DNA of 64,000 nucleotides from Cavia porcellus (GCF_034190915.1 NW_026947545.1:3100001-3164000), one strand, 5' to 3'; numbered from the stretch's first letter, positions 49,656 through 63,584 are shown. Numbers and translations: made by a program. The notes: generated from the letters alone by a model not told the origin.

Positions 49656-50435
49656 TGAGTGGCAATGTAGGATGGAGTAAAGCACCGCGGGGTGGTCAGC
49701 ATGGTGAGGTCAGGGAACATGCAGTGGCAATGAAGGATAGGTATCTGAAAAACATCGCGGGGTGGTGCGCATTGTATGGGTGTGTGTTACATTATATTCA
49801 CTAGTAGGAGTGAGAAAAACATCACGGGGTTGTGCGCATTGTATGGGTGTGTGTTACATTACATTCACTAGTAGGAGTGAGAAAAACATCGCGGGGTGGT
49901 GCGCATTGTATGGGTGTGTGTTACATTACATTCACTAGTAGGAGTGAGAAAAACATCACGGGGTGGTGCGCATTGTATGGGTGTGTGTTATATTACATTC
50001 ACTAGTAGGAGTGAGAAAAACATCACGGGGTGGTGTGAATCGGAGGGTCTGAATTAGAATAGGCAGTGAGTGGCAATGTAGGATGGAGAAAAGCACCGCG
50101 GGGTGGTCAGCATGGGGAAGTAAGGGAACATGCAGTGGCAATGTGGGATAGGTTTCTGAAAAACGTCACGGGGTTGTGCGCATTGTATGGGTGTGTGTTT
50201 CATTACATTCACTAGTAGGAGTGAGAAAAACATCGCGGGGTGGTGCGCATTGTATGGGTGTGTGTTACATTACATTCACTAGTAGGAGTGAGAAAAACAT
50301 CACGGGGTGATGCCATTGTATGGGTGTGTGTTACATTACATTCACTAGTAGGAGTGAGAAAAACATCACGGGGTGGTGCGCATTGTATGGGTGTGTGTTA
50401 CATTACATTCACTAGTAGGAGTGAGAAAAACATCA

Positions 50436-51130
50436 CGGCGTGGTGCGCATTGTATGGGTGTGTGTTACATTACATTCACTAGTAGGAGTGAGAAAAACAT
50501 CACGGGGTGGTGCGCATTGTATGGGTGTGTGTTACATTACATTCACTAGTAGGAGTGAGAAAAACATCACGGGGTGGTGTGAATCGGAGGGTCTGAATTA
50601 GGATAGGCAGTGAGTGGCAATGTAGGATGGAGAAAAGCACCGCAGGGTGGTCAGCATGGGGAGGTCAGGGAACATGCAGTGGCAATGTAGAATAGGTTTC
50701 TGAAAAACATCGTGGGGTGGTGCGCATTGTATGGGTGTGTGTTACATTACATTCAATAGTAGGAGTAAGAAAAACATCACGTGTGATGCGCATTGTATTG
50801 GTGAGTGTTACATTACATTCACTAGTAGGAGTGAGAAAAACATCACGGGATGGTGCGCATTATATGGGTGTGTGTTACATTACATTCACTAGTAGGAGTG
50901 AGAAAAACATCACGGGGTGGTGTGAATCGGAGGGTCTGAATTAGGATAGGCAGTGAGTGGCAATGTAGGATGGAGAAAAGCCCCGCGGGCGCTCAGCATG
51001 GGGAGGTAAGGGAACATGCAGTGGCAATGTAGGATAGGTTTCTGAAAAATATCGCGGGGTGGTGCACATTGTATGGGTGTGTGTTACATTACATTCACTA
51101 GTAGGAGTGTGAAAAACATGACGGGGTGGT
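50436..51130 (+). repeat. Block repeated 2,795 bp downstream inside the 7.7-kb repeat (first instance)
   Basis: The segment from cacggcgtgg near 50,436, through units 50611 and 50954, to gtgtgaaaaacatgacgggg recurs at 53,231 to about 53,925. A single difference was seen: gcgggcgctcag at 50,988 against gcgggtgctcag. It carries the unusual cluster gccccgcggg in place of gcaccgcgggg. Confidence 0.85.
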
Positions 51131-52345
51131 GCGCATTGTATGGGTGTGTGTTACATTACATTCACTAATAGGAGTGAGAAAAACATCACGGGGTGGTGCG
51201 CATTGTATGGGTGTGTGTTACATTACATTCACTAGTAGGAGTGAGAAAAACATCACGGGGTGGTGCGCATTGTATGGGTGTGTGTTACATTACATTCACT
51301 AATAGGAGTGAGAAAAACATCACGGGGTGGTGTGCATTGTATGGGTGTGTGTTACATTACATTCACTAGTAGGAGTGAGAAAAACATCACGGGGTGGTGC
51401 GCATTGTATGGGTGTGTGTTACATTACATTCACTAGTAGGAGTGAGAAAAACATCACTGGGTGGTGCGCATTGTATGGGTGTGTGTTACATTACATTCAC
51501 TAGTAGGAGTGAGAAAAACATCACGGGGTGGTGCGCATTGTATGGGTGTTTGTTACATTAGGTTCACTAGTAGGAGTGAGAAAAACATCACGGGGTGGTG
51601 TGAATCGGAGGGTCTGAATTAGGATAGGCAGTGAGTGGCAATGTAGGATGGAGAAAAGCACCGCGGGGTGGTCAGCATGGGGAGGTCCGGGAACATGCAT
51701 TGGCAATGTAGGATAGGTTTCTGAAAAACATCGCGGGGTGGTGCGCATTGTATGGGTGTGTGTTACATTACATTCACTAGTAGGAGTGAGAAAAACATCA
51801 CGGGGTGCTGCGCACTGTATGGGTGTGTGTTACATTACATTCACTAGTACGAGTGAGAAAAACATCGCGGGGTGGTGTGAATCAGAGGGTCTGAATTAGG
51901 ATAGGCAGTGAGTGGCAATGTAGGATGGAGAAAAGCACCGCAGGGTGGTCAGCATGGGGAGGTCAGGGAACATGCAGTGGCAATGTAGGATAGGTTTCTG
52001 AAAAACATCGTGGGGTGGTGCGCATTGTATGGGTGTGTTACATTACATTCACTAGTAGGAGTGAGAAAAACATCACGTGTGATGCGCATTGTATTGGTGA
52101 GTGTTACATTACATTCACTAGTAGGAGTGAGAAAAACATCACGGGATGGTGCGCATTGTATGGGTGTGTGTTACATTACATTCACTAGTAGGAGTGAGAA
52201 AATCATCACGGGGTGGTGTGAATCGGAAGGTCTGAATTAGGATAGACAGTGAGTGGCAATGTAGGATGGAGAAAAGCACCGCGGGTGGTCAGCATGGGGA
52301 GGTAAGGGAACATGCAGTGGCAATGTAGGATAGGTTTCTGAAAAA

Positions 52346-52948
52346 CATCGCGGGGTGGTGCACATTGTATGTGTGTGTGTTACATTACATTCACGAGTAG
52401 GAGTGAGAAAAACATCACGGGGTGGTGCGCATTGTATGGGTGTGTGTTACATTACATTCACTAGTAGGAGTGAGAAAAACATCACGGGGTGGTGCGCATT
52501 GTATGGGTGTGTGTTACATTACATTCACTAGTAGGCGTGAGAAAAACATCACGGGGTGGTGCGAATTGTATGGGTGTGTGTTACATTACATTCACTAGTA
52601 GGAGTGTGAAAAACATGACGGGGTGGTGCGCATTGTATGGGTGTGTGTTACATTACATTCACTAGTAGGAGTGAGAAAAACATCACGGGGTGGTACGCAT
52701 TGTATGGCTGTGTGTTACATTACATTCACTAGTAGGAGTGAGAAAAACATCACGGGGTGGTGCGCACTGTATGGGTGTGTGTTACATTACATTCACTAGT
52801 AGGAGTGAGGAACACATCACGGGGTGGTGCGCATTGTATGGGTGTGTGTTACATTACATTCACTAGTAGGAAGGAGAAAAACATCACGGGGTGGTGCGCA
52901 TTGTATGGGTGTGCGTTACATTACATTCACTAGTAGGAGTGAGAAAAA
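52346..52948 (+). repeat. Run of nine 67-bp monomers
   Basis: In the 745-bp unit at 52250. The marker order (gtaggcgtgag, gtgtgaaaaacatgac, ggctgtgtg, gcgcactg, gaggaacacatc, gtaggaaggag) parallels the run at 45,795-46,397. This indicates a shared origin for the two runs. It recurs at 60,061-60,663. Confidence 0.87.
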
Positions 52949-53230
52949 CATCACGGTGTGGTGGGAATCGGAGGGTCTGAATTAGGATAGGCAGTGAGTG
53001 GCAATATAGGATGGAGAAAAGCACCGCGGGTTGGTCAGCATTGGGAGGTCAGGGAACATGCAGTGGCAATGTAGGATAGGTTTCTGAAAATCATCGCGGG
53101 GTGGTGCGCATTATATGGGTGTGTGTTACATTACATTCACTAGTAGGAGTGAGAAAAACATCACGGGGTGGTGCGCATTGTATGGGTGTGTGTTACATTA
53201 CATTCACTAGTAGGAGTGAGAAAAACATCA

Positions 53231-53925
53231 CGGCGTGGTGCGCATTGTATGGGTGTGTGTTACATTACATTCACTAGTAGGAGTGAGAAAAACATCACGG
53301 GGTGGTGCGCATTGTATGGGTGTGTGTTACATTACATTCACTAGTAGGAGTGAGAAAAACATCACGGGGTGGTGTGAATCGGAGGGTCTGAATTAGGATA
53401 GGCAGTGAGTGGCAATGTAGGATGGAGAAAAGCACCGCAGGGTGGTCAGCATGGGGAGGTCAGGGAACATGCAGTGGCAATGTAGAATAGGTTTCTGAAA
53501 AACATCGTGGGGTGGTGCGCATTGTATGGGTGTGTGTTACATTACATTCAATAGTAGGAGTAAGAAAAACATCACGTGTGATGCGCATTGTATTGGTGAG
53601 TGTTACATTACATTCACTAGTAGGAGTGAGAAAAACATCACGGGATGGTGCGCATTATATGGGTGTGTGTTACATTACATTCACTAGTAGGAGTGAGAAA
53701 AACATCACGGGGTGGTGTGAATCGGAGGGTCTGAATTAGGATAGGCAGTGAGTGGCAATGTAGGATGGAGAAAAGCCCCGCGGGTGCTCAGCATGGGGAG
53801 GTAAGGGAACATGCAGTGGCAATGTAGGATAGGTTTCTGAAAAATATCGCGGGGTGGTGCACATTGTATGGGTGTGTGTTACATTACATTCACTAGTAGG
53901 AGTGTGAAAAACATGACGGGGTGGT
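53231..53925 (+). repeat. Block repeated within the 7.7-kb repeat (second instance)
   Basis: Partner of 50,436-51,130. After it, sequence continues with the gcgcactg and gaaacacatc monomers that open the next 7.7-kb copy. The exchange that created the 7,715-bp tandem duplication may therefore have occurred at this block. Confidence 0.82.
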
Positions 53926-54158
53926 GCGCACTGTATGGGTGTGTGTTACATTACATTCACTAGTAGGAGTGAGAAACACATCACGGGGTGGTGCGCATTG
54001 TATGGGTGTGTGTTACATTACATTCACTAGTAGGAAGGAGAAAAACATCATGGGGTGGTGCGCATTGTATGGGTGTGTGTTACATTACATTCACTAGTAG
54101 GAGTGAGAAAAACATCACGGTGTGGTGGAAATCGGATGGTCTGAATTAGGATAGGCAG

Positions 54159-57100
54159 TGAGTGGCAATGTAGGATGGAGAAAAGGACCGCGGGTTGGTC
54201 AGCATTGGGAGGTCAGGGAACATGCAGTGGCAATGTAGGATAGGTTTCTGAAAATCATTGCGGTGTGGTGCGCATTATATGGGTGTGTGTTACATTACAT
54301 TCGCTAGTAGGAGTGAGAAAAACATCACGGGGTGGAGTGCATCGTATGGGTGTGTGTTACATTCCATTCACTAGTAGGAGTGAGAAAAACATCACGGGGT
54401 GGTGTGAATCGGAGGGTCTGAATTAAGATAGGAAGTGAGTGGCAACGTTGGATGGAGAAAAGCACCGCGGGGTGATCAGCATGTTGAGGTCAGCGAACAT
54501 GCAGTGGCAATGTAGGATAGGTTTCTGAAAAACATCGCGGGGTGGTGGGCATTGTATGGGTGTGCGTTACATTACATTCACTAGTAGGAGTGAGAAAAAC
54601 ATCACGGGGTGGTGCGCATTGTATGGGTGTGTGTTACATTACATTCACTAGTAGGAGTGAGAAAAACATCACGCGGTGGTGCGCATTGTATGGGTGTGTG
54701 TTACATTACATTCACTAGTAGGAGTGAGAAAAACATCACGGGGTGGTGCGCATTGTATGGGTGTGTGTTACATTACATTCACTAGTAGGAGTGAGAAAAA
54801 CATCACGGGGTGGTGCGCATTGTATGGGTGTGTGTTACATTACATTCACTAGTAGGAGTGAGGAAAACATCACGGGGTGGTGCGCATTGTATGGGTGTGT
54901 GTTACATTACATTCACTAGTGGGAGTGAGAAAAACATCACGGGGTGGTGCGCATTGTATGGGTGTGTGTTACATTACATTCACTAGTAGGAGTGAGAAAA
55001 ACATCACGTGGTGGTGCGCATTGTATGGGTGTGTGTTACATTACATTCACTAGTAGGAGTGAGAAAAACATCACGGGGTGGTGCGCACTGTATGGGTGTG
55101 TGTTACTTTACATTCACTAGTAGGAGTGAGAAACACATCACGGGGTGGTGCGGATTGTATGGGTGTGTGTTACATTACATTCACTAGTAGGAAGGAGAAA
55201 AACATCACGGGGTGGTGCGCATTGTATGGGTGTGTGTTACATTACATTCACTAGTAGGAGTGAGAAAAACATCACGATGTGGTGGGAATCGGAGGTTCTG
55301 AATTAGGATAGGCAGTGAGTGGCAATGTAGGACGGAGAAAAGCACCGCGGGTTGGTCAGCATTGTGAGGTCAGGGAACATGCAGTGGCAATGTAGGATAG
55401 GTTTCTGAAAAACATCGCGGGGTGGTGCGCATTGTATGGGTGTGTGTTACATTACATTCACTAGTAGGAGTGAGAAAAACATCACGGGGTGGTGCGCATT
55501 GTATGGGTGTGTGTTACATTACATTCACTAGTAGGTGTGAGAAAAACATCACAGGGTGGTGCGCATTGTATGGGTGTGTGTTACATTACATTCACTAGTA
55601 GGAGTGGGAAAAACATCACGGGGTGGTGTGCATTGTATGGGTGTGTGTTACATTACATTCATTAGTAGGAGTGAGAAAAACATCATGGGGTGGTGCGCAT
55701 TGTATGGGTGTGTGTTACATTACATTCACGAGTAGGAGTGAGAAAAACATCACGGGGTGGTGCGCATTGTATGGGTGGGTGTTACATTACATTCACTAGT
55801 AGGAGTGAGAAAAACATCACGGGGTGGTGCGCATTGTATGGGTGTGTGTTACATTACATTCACTAGTAGGCGTGAGAAAAACATCACGGGGTGGTGCGCA
55901 TTGTATGGGTGTGTGTTACATTACATTCACAGGTAGGAGTGTGAAAAACATGACGGGGTGGTGCGCATTGTATGGGTGTGTGTTACATTACATTCACTAG
56001 TAGGAGTGAGAAAAACATCACGGGGTGGTGCGCATTGTATGGGTGTGTGTTACATTACATTCACTCATAGGAGTGAGAAAAACATCACGGGGTTGTGCGC
56101 ATTGTATGGGTGTGTGTTACATTACATTCACTAGTAGGAGTGAGAAAAACATCACGGGGTGGTGCGCATTTTATGGGTGTGTGTTACATTACATTCACTA
56201 GTAGGAGTGAGAAAAACATCACTGGGTGGTGCGCATTGTATGGGTGTGTGTTACATTACATTCACTAGTAGGAGTGAGAAAAACATCACGGGGTGGTGCA
56301 CATTGTATGGGTGTTTGTTACATTACGTTCACTAGTAGGAGTGAGAAAAACATCACGGGGTGGTGTGAATCGGAGGGTCTGAATTAAGATAGGCAGTGAG
56401 TGGCAACGTAGGATGAAGAAAAGCACCGCGGGGTGATCAGCATGTTGAGGTCAGCGAACATGCAGTGGCAATGTAGGATAGGTTTCTGAAAAACATCGCG
56501 GGGTGGTGCGCATTGTATGGGTGTGTGTTACATTACATTCACTACTAGGAGTGAGAAAAACTTCACGGGGTGGTGCGCATTGTATGGGAGTGTGTTACAT
56601 TACATTCATTAGTAGGAGTGAGAAAAACATCACAGGGTGGTGCACATTGTATGGGTGTTTGTTGCATTACGTTCACTAGTAGGAGTGAGAAAAACATCAC
56701 GGGGTGGTGTGAATTGGAGGGTCTGAATTAGGATAGGCAGTGAGTGGCAATGTAGGATGGAGAAAAGCACCGCGGGGTGGTCAGCATGGGGAGGTCCGGG
56801 AACATGCAGTGACAATGTAGGATAGGTTTCTGAAAAACATCGCAGGGTGGTGCGCATTGTATGGGTGTGTGTTACATTACATTCACTAGTAGGAGTGAGA
56901 AAAACATCCCGGGGTGGTGTGAATCGGAGGATGTGAATTAGGATAGGCAGTGAGGGGCAATGTAGGATGGAGAAAAGCACTGCGGGGTGGTCAGCATGGG
57001 CAGGGCAGGGAACAACCAGTGGCAATGTAGCATAGGTTTCTGAAAAACATCGCGGTGTGGTGCGCATTGTATGGGTGTGTGTTACATTACATTCACTAGT

Positions 57101-60100
57101 AGGAGTGAGAAAAACATCACGGGGAGGTGTGAATCGGAGGGTCTGAATTAGGGTAGGCAGTGAGTGGCAATGTAGGATTGAGAAAAACACCGCGGTGTGG
57201 TCACCATGGGGAGGTCAGGGAACATGCACTGGCAATGAAGGATAGGTTTCTGAAAAACATCGCGGGGTGGTGCGCATTGTATGGGTGTGTGTTACATTAC
57301 ATTCACTAGTAGGAGTGAGAAAAACATCACGGGGTGGTGTTAATCTGCTGGTCTGAATTAGGATAGGCAGTGAGTGGCAATGTAGGATGGAGTAAAGCAC
57401 CGCGGGGTGGTCAGCATGGTGAGGTCAGGGAACATGCAGTGGCAATGAAGGATAGGTATCTGAAAAACATCGCGGGGTGGTGCGCATTGTATGGGTGTGT
57501 GTTACATTACATTCACTAGTAGGAGTGAGAAAAACATCACGGGGTTGTGCGCATTGTATGGGTGTGTGTTACATTACATTCACTAGTAGGAGTGAGAAAA
57601 ACATCGCGGGGTGGTGCGCATTGTATGGGTGTGTGTTACATTACATTCACTAGTAGGAGTGAGAAAAACATCACGGGGTGGTGCGCATTGTATGGGTGTG
57701 TGTTATATTACATTCACTAGTAGGAGTGAGAAAAACATCACGGGGTGGTGTGAATCGGAGGGTCTGAATTAGAATAGGCAGTGAGTGGCAATGTAGGATG
57801 GAGAAAAGCACCGCGGGGTGGTCAGCATGGGGAAGTAAGGGAACATGCAGTGGCAATGTGGGATAGGTTTCTGAAAAACGTCACGGGGTTGTGCGCATTG
57901 TATGGGTGTGTGTTTCATTACATTCACTAGTAGGAGTGAGAAAAACATCGCGGGGTGGTGCGCATTGTATGGGTGTGTGTTACATTACATTCACTAGTAG
58001 GAGTGAGAAAAACATCACGGGGTGATGCCATTGTATGGGTGTGTGTTACATTACATTCACTAGTAGGAGTGAGAAAAACATCACGGGGTGGTGCGCATTG
58101 TATGGGTGTGTGTTACATTACATTCACTAGTAGGAGTGAGAAAAACATCACGGCGTGGTGCGCATTGTATGGGTGTGTGTTACATTACATTCACTAGTAG
58201 GAGTGAGAAAAACATCACGGGGTGGTGCGCATTGTATGGGTGTGTGTTACATTACATTCACTAGTAGGAGTGAGAAAAACATCACGGGGTGGTGTGAATC
58301 GGAGGGTCTGAATTAGGATAGGCAGTGAGTGGCAATGTAGGATGGAGAAAAGCACCGCAGGGTGGTCAGCATGGGGAGGTCAGGGAACATGCAGTGGCAA
58401 TGTAGAATAGGTTTCTGAAAAACATCGTGGGGTGGTGCGCATTGTATGGGTGTGTGTTACATTACATTCAATAGTAGGAGTAAGAAAAACATCACGTGTG
58501 ATGCGCATTGTATTGGTGAGTGTTACATTACATTCACTAGTAGGAGTGAGAAAAACATCACGGGATGGTGCGCATTATATGGGTGTGTGTTACATTACAT
58601 TCACTAGTAGGAGTGAGAAAAACATCACGGGGTGGTGTGAATCGGAGGGTCTGAATTAGGATAGGCAGTGAGTGGCAATGTAGGATGGAGAAAAGCCCCG
58701 CGGGCGCTCAGCATGGGGAGGTAAGGGAACATGCAGTGGCAATGTAGGATAGGTTTCTGAAAAATATCGCGGGGTGGTGCACATTGTATGGGTGTGTGTT
58801 ACATTACATTCACTAGTAGGAGTGTGAAAAACATGACGGGGTGGTGCGCATTGTATGGGTGTGTGTTACATTACATTCACTAATAGGAGTGAGAAAAACA
58901 TCACGGGGTGGTGCGCATTGTATGGGTGTGTGTTACATTACATTCACTAGTAGGAGTGAGAAAAACATCACGGGGTGGTGCGCATTGTATGGGTGTGTGT
59001 TACATTACATTCACTAATAGGAGTGAGAAAAACATCACGGGGTGGTGTGCATTGTATGGGTGTGTGTTACATTACATTCACTAGTAGGAGTGAGAAAAAC
59101 ATCACGGGGTGGTGCGCATTGTATGGGTGTGTGTTACATTACATTCACTAGTAGGAGTGAGAAAAACATCACTGGGTGGTGCGCATTGTATGGGTGTGTG
59201 TTACATTACATTCACTAGTAGGAGTGAGAAAAACATCACGGGGTGGTGCGCATTGTATGGGTGTTTGTTACATTAGGTTCACTAGTAGGAGTGAGAAAAA
59301 CATCACGGGGTGGTGTGAATCGGAGGGTCTGAATTAGGATAGGCAGTGAGTGGCAATGTAGGATGGAGAAAAGCACCGCGGGGTGGTCAGCATGGGGAGG
59401 TCCGGGAACATGCATTGGCAATGTAGGATAGGTTTCTGAAAAACATCGCGGGGTGGTGCGCATTGTATGGGTGTGTGTTACATTACATTCACTAGTAGGA
59501 GTGAGAAAAACATCACGGGGTGCTGCGCACTGTATGGGTGTGTGTTACATTACATTCACTAGTACGAGTGAGAAAAACATCGCGGGGTGGTGTGAATCAG
59601 AGGGTCTGAATTAGGATAGGCAGTGAGTGGCAATGTAGGATGGAGAAAAGCACCGCAGGGTGGTCAGCATGGGGAGGTCAGGGAACATGCAGTGGCAATG
59701 TAGGATAGGTTTCTGAAAAACATCGTGGGGTGGTGCGCATTGTATGGGTGTGTTACATTACATTCACTAGTAGGAGTGAGAAAAACATCACGTGTGATGC
59801 GCATTGTATTGGTGAGTGTTACATTACATTCACTAGTAGGAGTGAGAAAAACATCACGGGATGGTGCGCATTGTATGGGTGTGTGTTACATTACATTCAC
59901 TAGTAGGAGTGAGAAAATCATCACGGGGTGGTGTGAATCGGAAGGTCTGAATTAGGATAGACAGTGAGTGGCAATGTAGGATGGAGAAAAGCACCGCGGG
60001 TGGTCAGCATGGGGAGGTAAGGGAACATGCAGTGGCAATGTAGGATAGGTTTCTGAAAAACATCGCGGGGTGGTGCACATTGTATGTGTGTGTGTTACAT

Positions 60101-61635
60101 TACATTCACGAGTAGGAGTGAGAAAAACATCACGGGGTGGTGCGCATTGTATGGGTGTGTGTTACATTACATTCACTAGTAGGAGTGAGAAAAACATCAC
60201 GGGGTGGTGCGCATTGTATGGGTGTGTGTTACATTACATTCACTAGTAGGCGTGAGAAAAACATCACGGGGTGGTGCGAATTGTATGGGTGTGTGTTACA
60301 TTACATTCACTAGTAGGAGTGTGAAAAACATGACGGGGTGGTGCGCATTGTATGGGTGTGTGTTACATTACATTCACTAGTAGGAGTGAGAAAAACATCA
60401 CGGGGTGGTACGCATTGTATGGCTGTGTGTTACATTACATTCACTAGTAGGAGTGAGAAAAACATCACGGGGTGGTGCGCACTGTATGGGTGTGTGTTAC
60501 ATTACATTCACTAGTAGGAGTGAGGAACACATCACGGGGTGGTGCGCATTGTATGGGTGTGTGTTACATTACATTCACTAGTAGGAAGGAGAAAAACATC
60601 ACGGGGTGGTGCGCATTGTATGGGTGTGCGTTACATTACATTCACTAGTAGGAGTGAGAAAAACATCACGGTGTGGTGGGAATCGGAGGGTCTGAATTAG
60701 GATAGGCAGTGAGTGGCAATATAGGATGGAGAAAAGCACCGCGGGTTGGTCAGCATTGGGAGGTCAGGGAACATGCAGTGGCAATGTAGGATAGGTTTCT
60801 GAAAATCATCGCGGGGTGGTGCGCATTATATGGGTGTGTGTTACATTACATTCACTAGTAGGAGTGAGAAAAACATCACGGGGTGGTGCGCATTGTATGG
60901 GTGTGTGTTACATTACATTCACTAGTAGGAGTGAGAAAAACATCACGGCGTGGTGCGCATTGTATGGGTGTGTGTTACATTACATTCACTAGTAGGAGTG
61001 AGAAAAACATCACGGGGTGGTGCGCATTGTATGGGTGTGTGTTACATTACATTCACTAGTAGGAGTGAGAAAAACATCACGGGGTGGTGTGAATCGGAGG
61101 GTCTGAATTAGGATAGGCAGTGAGTGGCAATGTAGGATGGAGAAAAGCACCGCAGGGTGGTCAGCATGGGGAGGTCAGGGAACATGCAGTGGCAATGTAG
61201 AATAGGTTTCTGAAAAACATCGTGGGGTGGTGCGCATTGTATGGGTGTGTGTTACATTACATTCAATAGTAGGAGTAAGAAAAACATCACGTGTGATGCG
61301 CATTGTATTGGTGAGTGTTACATTACATTCACTAGTAGGAGTGAGAAAAACATCACGGGATGGTGCGCATTATATGGGTGTGTGTTACATTACATTCACT
61401 AGTAGGAGTGAGAAAAACATCACGGGGTGGTGTGAATCGGAGGGTCTGAATTAGGATAGGCAGTGAGTGGCAATGTAGGATGGAGAAAAGCCCCGCGGGT
61501 GCTCAGCATGGGGAGGTAAGGGAACATGCAGTGGCAATGTAGGATAGGTTTCTGAAAAATATCGCGGGGTGGTGCACATTGTATGGGTGTGTGTTACATT
61601 ACATTCACTAGTAGGAGTGTGAAAAACATGACGGG
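54159..61635 (+). repeat. 7,715-bp higher-order repeat, copy 2
   Basis: Unit starts equal those of copy 1 plus 7,715, from 54159 through 61464. All length anomalies and private markers are preserved, including the one-base deletions. The match ends near 61,635: copy 1 goes on with gcgcactg and gaaacacatc monomers, whereas this copy goes on with cactaatagg, as at 51,170 after the internal block. The copy therefore ends by re-entering the sequence after the first internal block. Confidence 0.92.
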
Positions 61636-61806
61636 GTGGTGCGCATTGTATGGGTGTGTGTTACATTACATTCACTAATAGGAGTGAGAAAAACATCACG
61701 GGGTGGTGCGCATTGTATGGGTGTGTGTTACATTACATTCACTAGTAGGAGTGAGAAAAACATCACGGGGTGGTGTGAATCGGAGGGTCTGAATTAGGAT
61801 AGGCAG
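61464..61806 (+). repeat. Junction unit between the 7.7-kb and 1.8-kb repeats
   Basis: This 343-bp unit has the gccccgcgggtgctcag cluster of the 7.7-kb repeat at its start and then only two extra monomers (one marked cactaatagg) before the next unit. The comparable unit at 50954 has seven extra monomers. Confidence 0.82.
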
Positions 61807-63584
61807 TGAGTGGCAATGTAGGATGGAGAAAAGCACCGCGAGGTGGTCAGCATGGGGAGGTCCGGGAACATGCAGTGGCAATGTAGGATAGGTTTCTGAA
61901 AAACATCGCGGGGTGGTGCGCATTGTATGGGTGTGTGTTACATTACATTCACTAGTAGGAGTGAGAAAAACATCCCGGGGTGGTGCGCATTGTATGGGTG
62001 TGTGTTACATTACATTCACTAGTAGGAGTGAGAAAAACATCACGGAGTTGTGCGCATTGTATGGGTGTGTGTTACATTACATTCACTAGTAGGATTGAGA
62101 AAAACATCGCGGGGTGGTGCGCATTGTATGGGTGTGTGTTACATTACATTCACCAGTAGGAGTGAGAAAAACATCACGGGGAGGTGTGAATCGGAGGTTC
62201 TGAATTAGGGTAGGCAGTGAGTGGCAATGTAGGATTGAGAAAAGCACCGCGGGGTGGTCACCATGGGGAGGTCAGGGAACATTCACTGGCAATGTAGGAT
62301 AGGTTTCTGAAAAACATCGCGGGGTGGTGCGCATTGTACGGGTGTGTGTTACATTACATTCACTAGTAGGAGTGAGAAAAACATCACGGGGTGCTGTGCA
62401 TTGTATGGGTGTGTGTTACATTACATTCACTAGTAGGAGTGAGAAAAACATCGCAGGGTGGTGCGCATTGTATGGGTGTGTGTTACATTACATTCACTAG
62501 TAGGAGTGAGAAAAACATCACGGGGTGGTGCGCATTGTATGGGTGTGTGTTACATTCCATTCACTAGTAGGAGTGAGAAAAACATCACGGGGTGGTGTGA
62601 ATCGGAGGGTCTGAATTAAGATAGGCAGTGAGTGGCAACGTAGAATGGAGAAAAGCACCGCGGGCTGATCAGCATGTTGAGGTCAGCGAACATGCAGTGG
62701 CAATGTAGAATAGGTTTCTGAAAAACATCGCGGGGTGGTGCGCATTGTATGGGTGTGTGTTACATTACATTCACTAGTAGGAGTGAGAAAAACATCACGG
62801 GGTGGTGCGCATTGTATGGGTGTGTGTTACATTACATTCACTAGTAGGAGTGAGAAAAACATCACAGGGTGGTGCGCATTGTATGGGTGTGTGTTACATT
62901 ACAGTCACGAGTAGGAGTGAGAAAAACATCACGGGGTGGTGCGCATTGTATGGGTGTGTGTTACATTACAGTCACGAGTAGGAGTGAGAAAAACATCACG
63001 GGGTGGTGCGCATTGTATGGGTGTGTGTTACATTACATTCACTAGTAGGAGTGAGAAAAACATCACGGGGTGGTGCGCATTTTATGGGTGTGTGTTACAT
63101 TACATTCACTAGTAGGAGTGAGAAAAACATCACTGGGTGGTGCGCGTTGTATGGGTGTGTGTTACATTACATTCACTAGTAGGAGTGAGAAAAACCTCAC
63201 GGGGTGGTGTGAATCGGAGGGTCTGAATTAAGATAGGCAGTGAGTGGCAACGTAGGATGGAGAAAAGCACCGCGGGGTGATCAGCATGGGGAGGTCCGGG
63301 AACATGCAGTGGCAATGTAGGATAGGTTTCTGAAAAACATCGCGGAGTGGTGCGCATTGTATGGGTGTGTGTTACATTACATTCACTACTAGGAGTGAGA
63401 AAAACATCACGGGGTGGTGCGCATTGTATGGGAGTGTGTTACATTACATTCATTATTAGGAGTGAGAAAAACATCACGGGGTGGTGCGCATTGTATGGGT
63501 GTTTGTTACATTACGTTCACTAGTAGGAGTGAGAAAAACATCACGGGGTGGTGTGAATCGGAGGGTCTGAATTAGGATAGGCAG
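61807..63584 (+). repeat. 1,778-bp higher-order repeat, copy 1
   Basis: Units are 61807 (411 bp), 62218 (411), 62629 (612) and 63241 (344). The first carries accgcgaggtgg, ggtccggg, catcccgggg and cacggagttgtgcg, then gggaggtgtgaatc and gaattagggtagg. The same combination recurs at 63585, giving a period of 1,778 bp. The unit at 62629 has a duplicated monomer with the rare variant acagtcacgag (near 62,901 and 62,968, 67 bp apart). Confidence 0.86.

Larger units (their letters stand above)
46444..54158 (+). repeat. 7,715-bp higher-order repeat, copy 1 (17 units, 62 extra monomers)
   Basis: Unit starts are 46444, 46721, 47601, 48682, 49026, 49236, 49446, 49656, 50067, 50611, 50954, 51632, 51909, 52250, 52995, 53406 and 53749. 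Lengths are 277, 880, 1081, 344, 210, 210, 210, 411, 544, 343, 678, 277, 341, 745, 411, 343 and 410 bp, summing to 7,715. More than half of the DNA is 67-bp monomer. The next copy starts at 54159. Only a few differences were seen by eye, for example tatggatgtg at 47,931 against tatgggtgtg, catcgggtgg near 47,968 against catggggtgg, ctgtgg near 49,266 against ctgcgg, and attatattc near 49,791 against attacattc. Confidence 0.93.
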
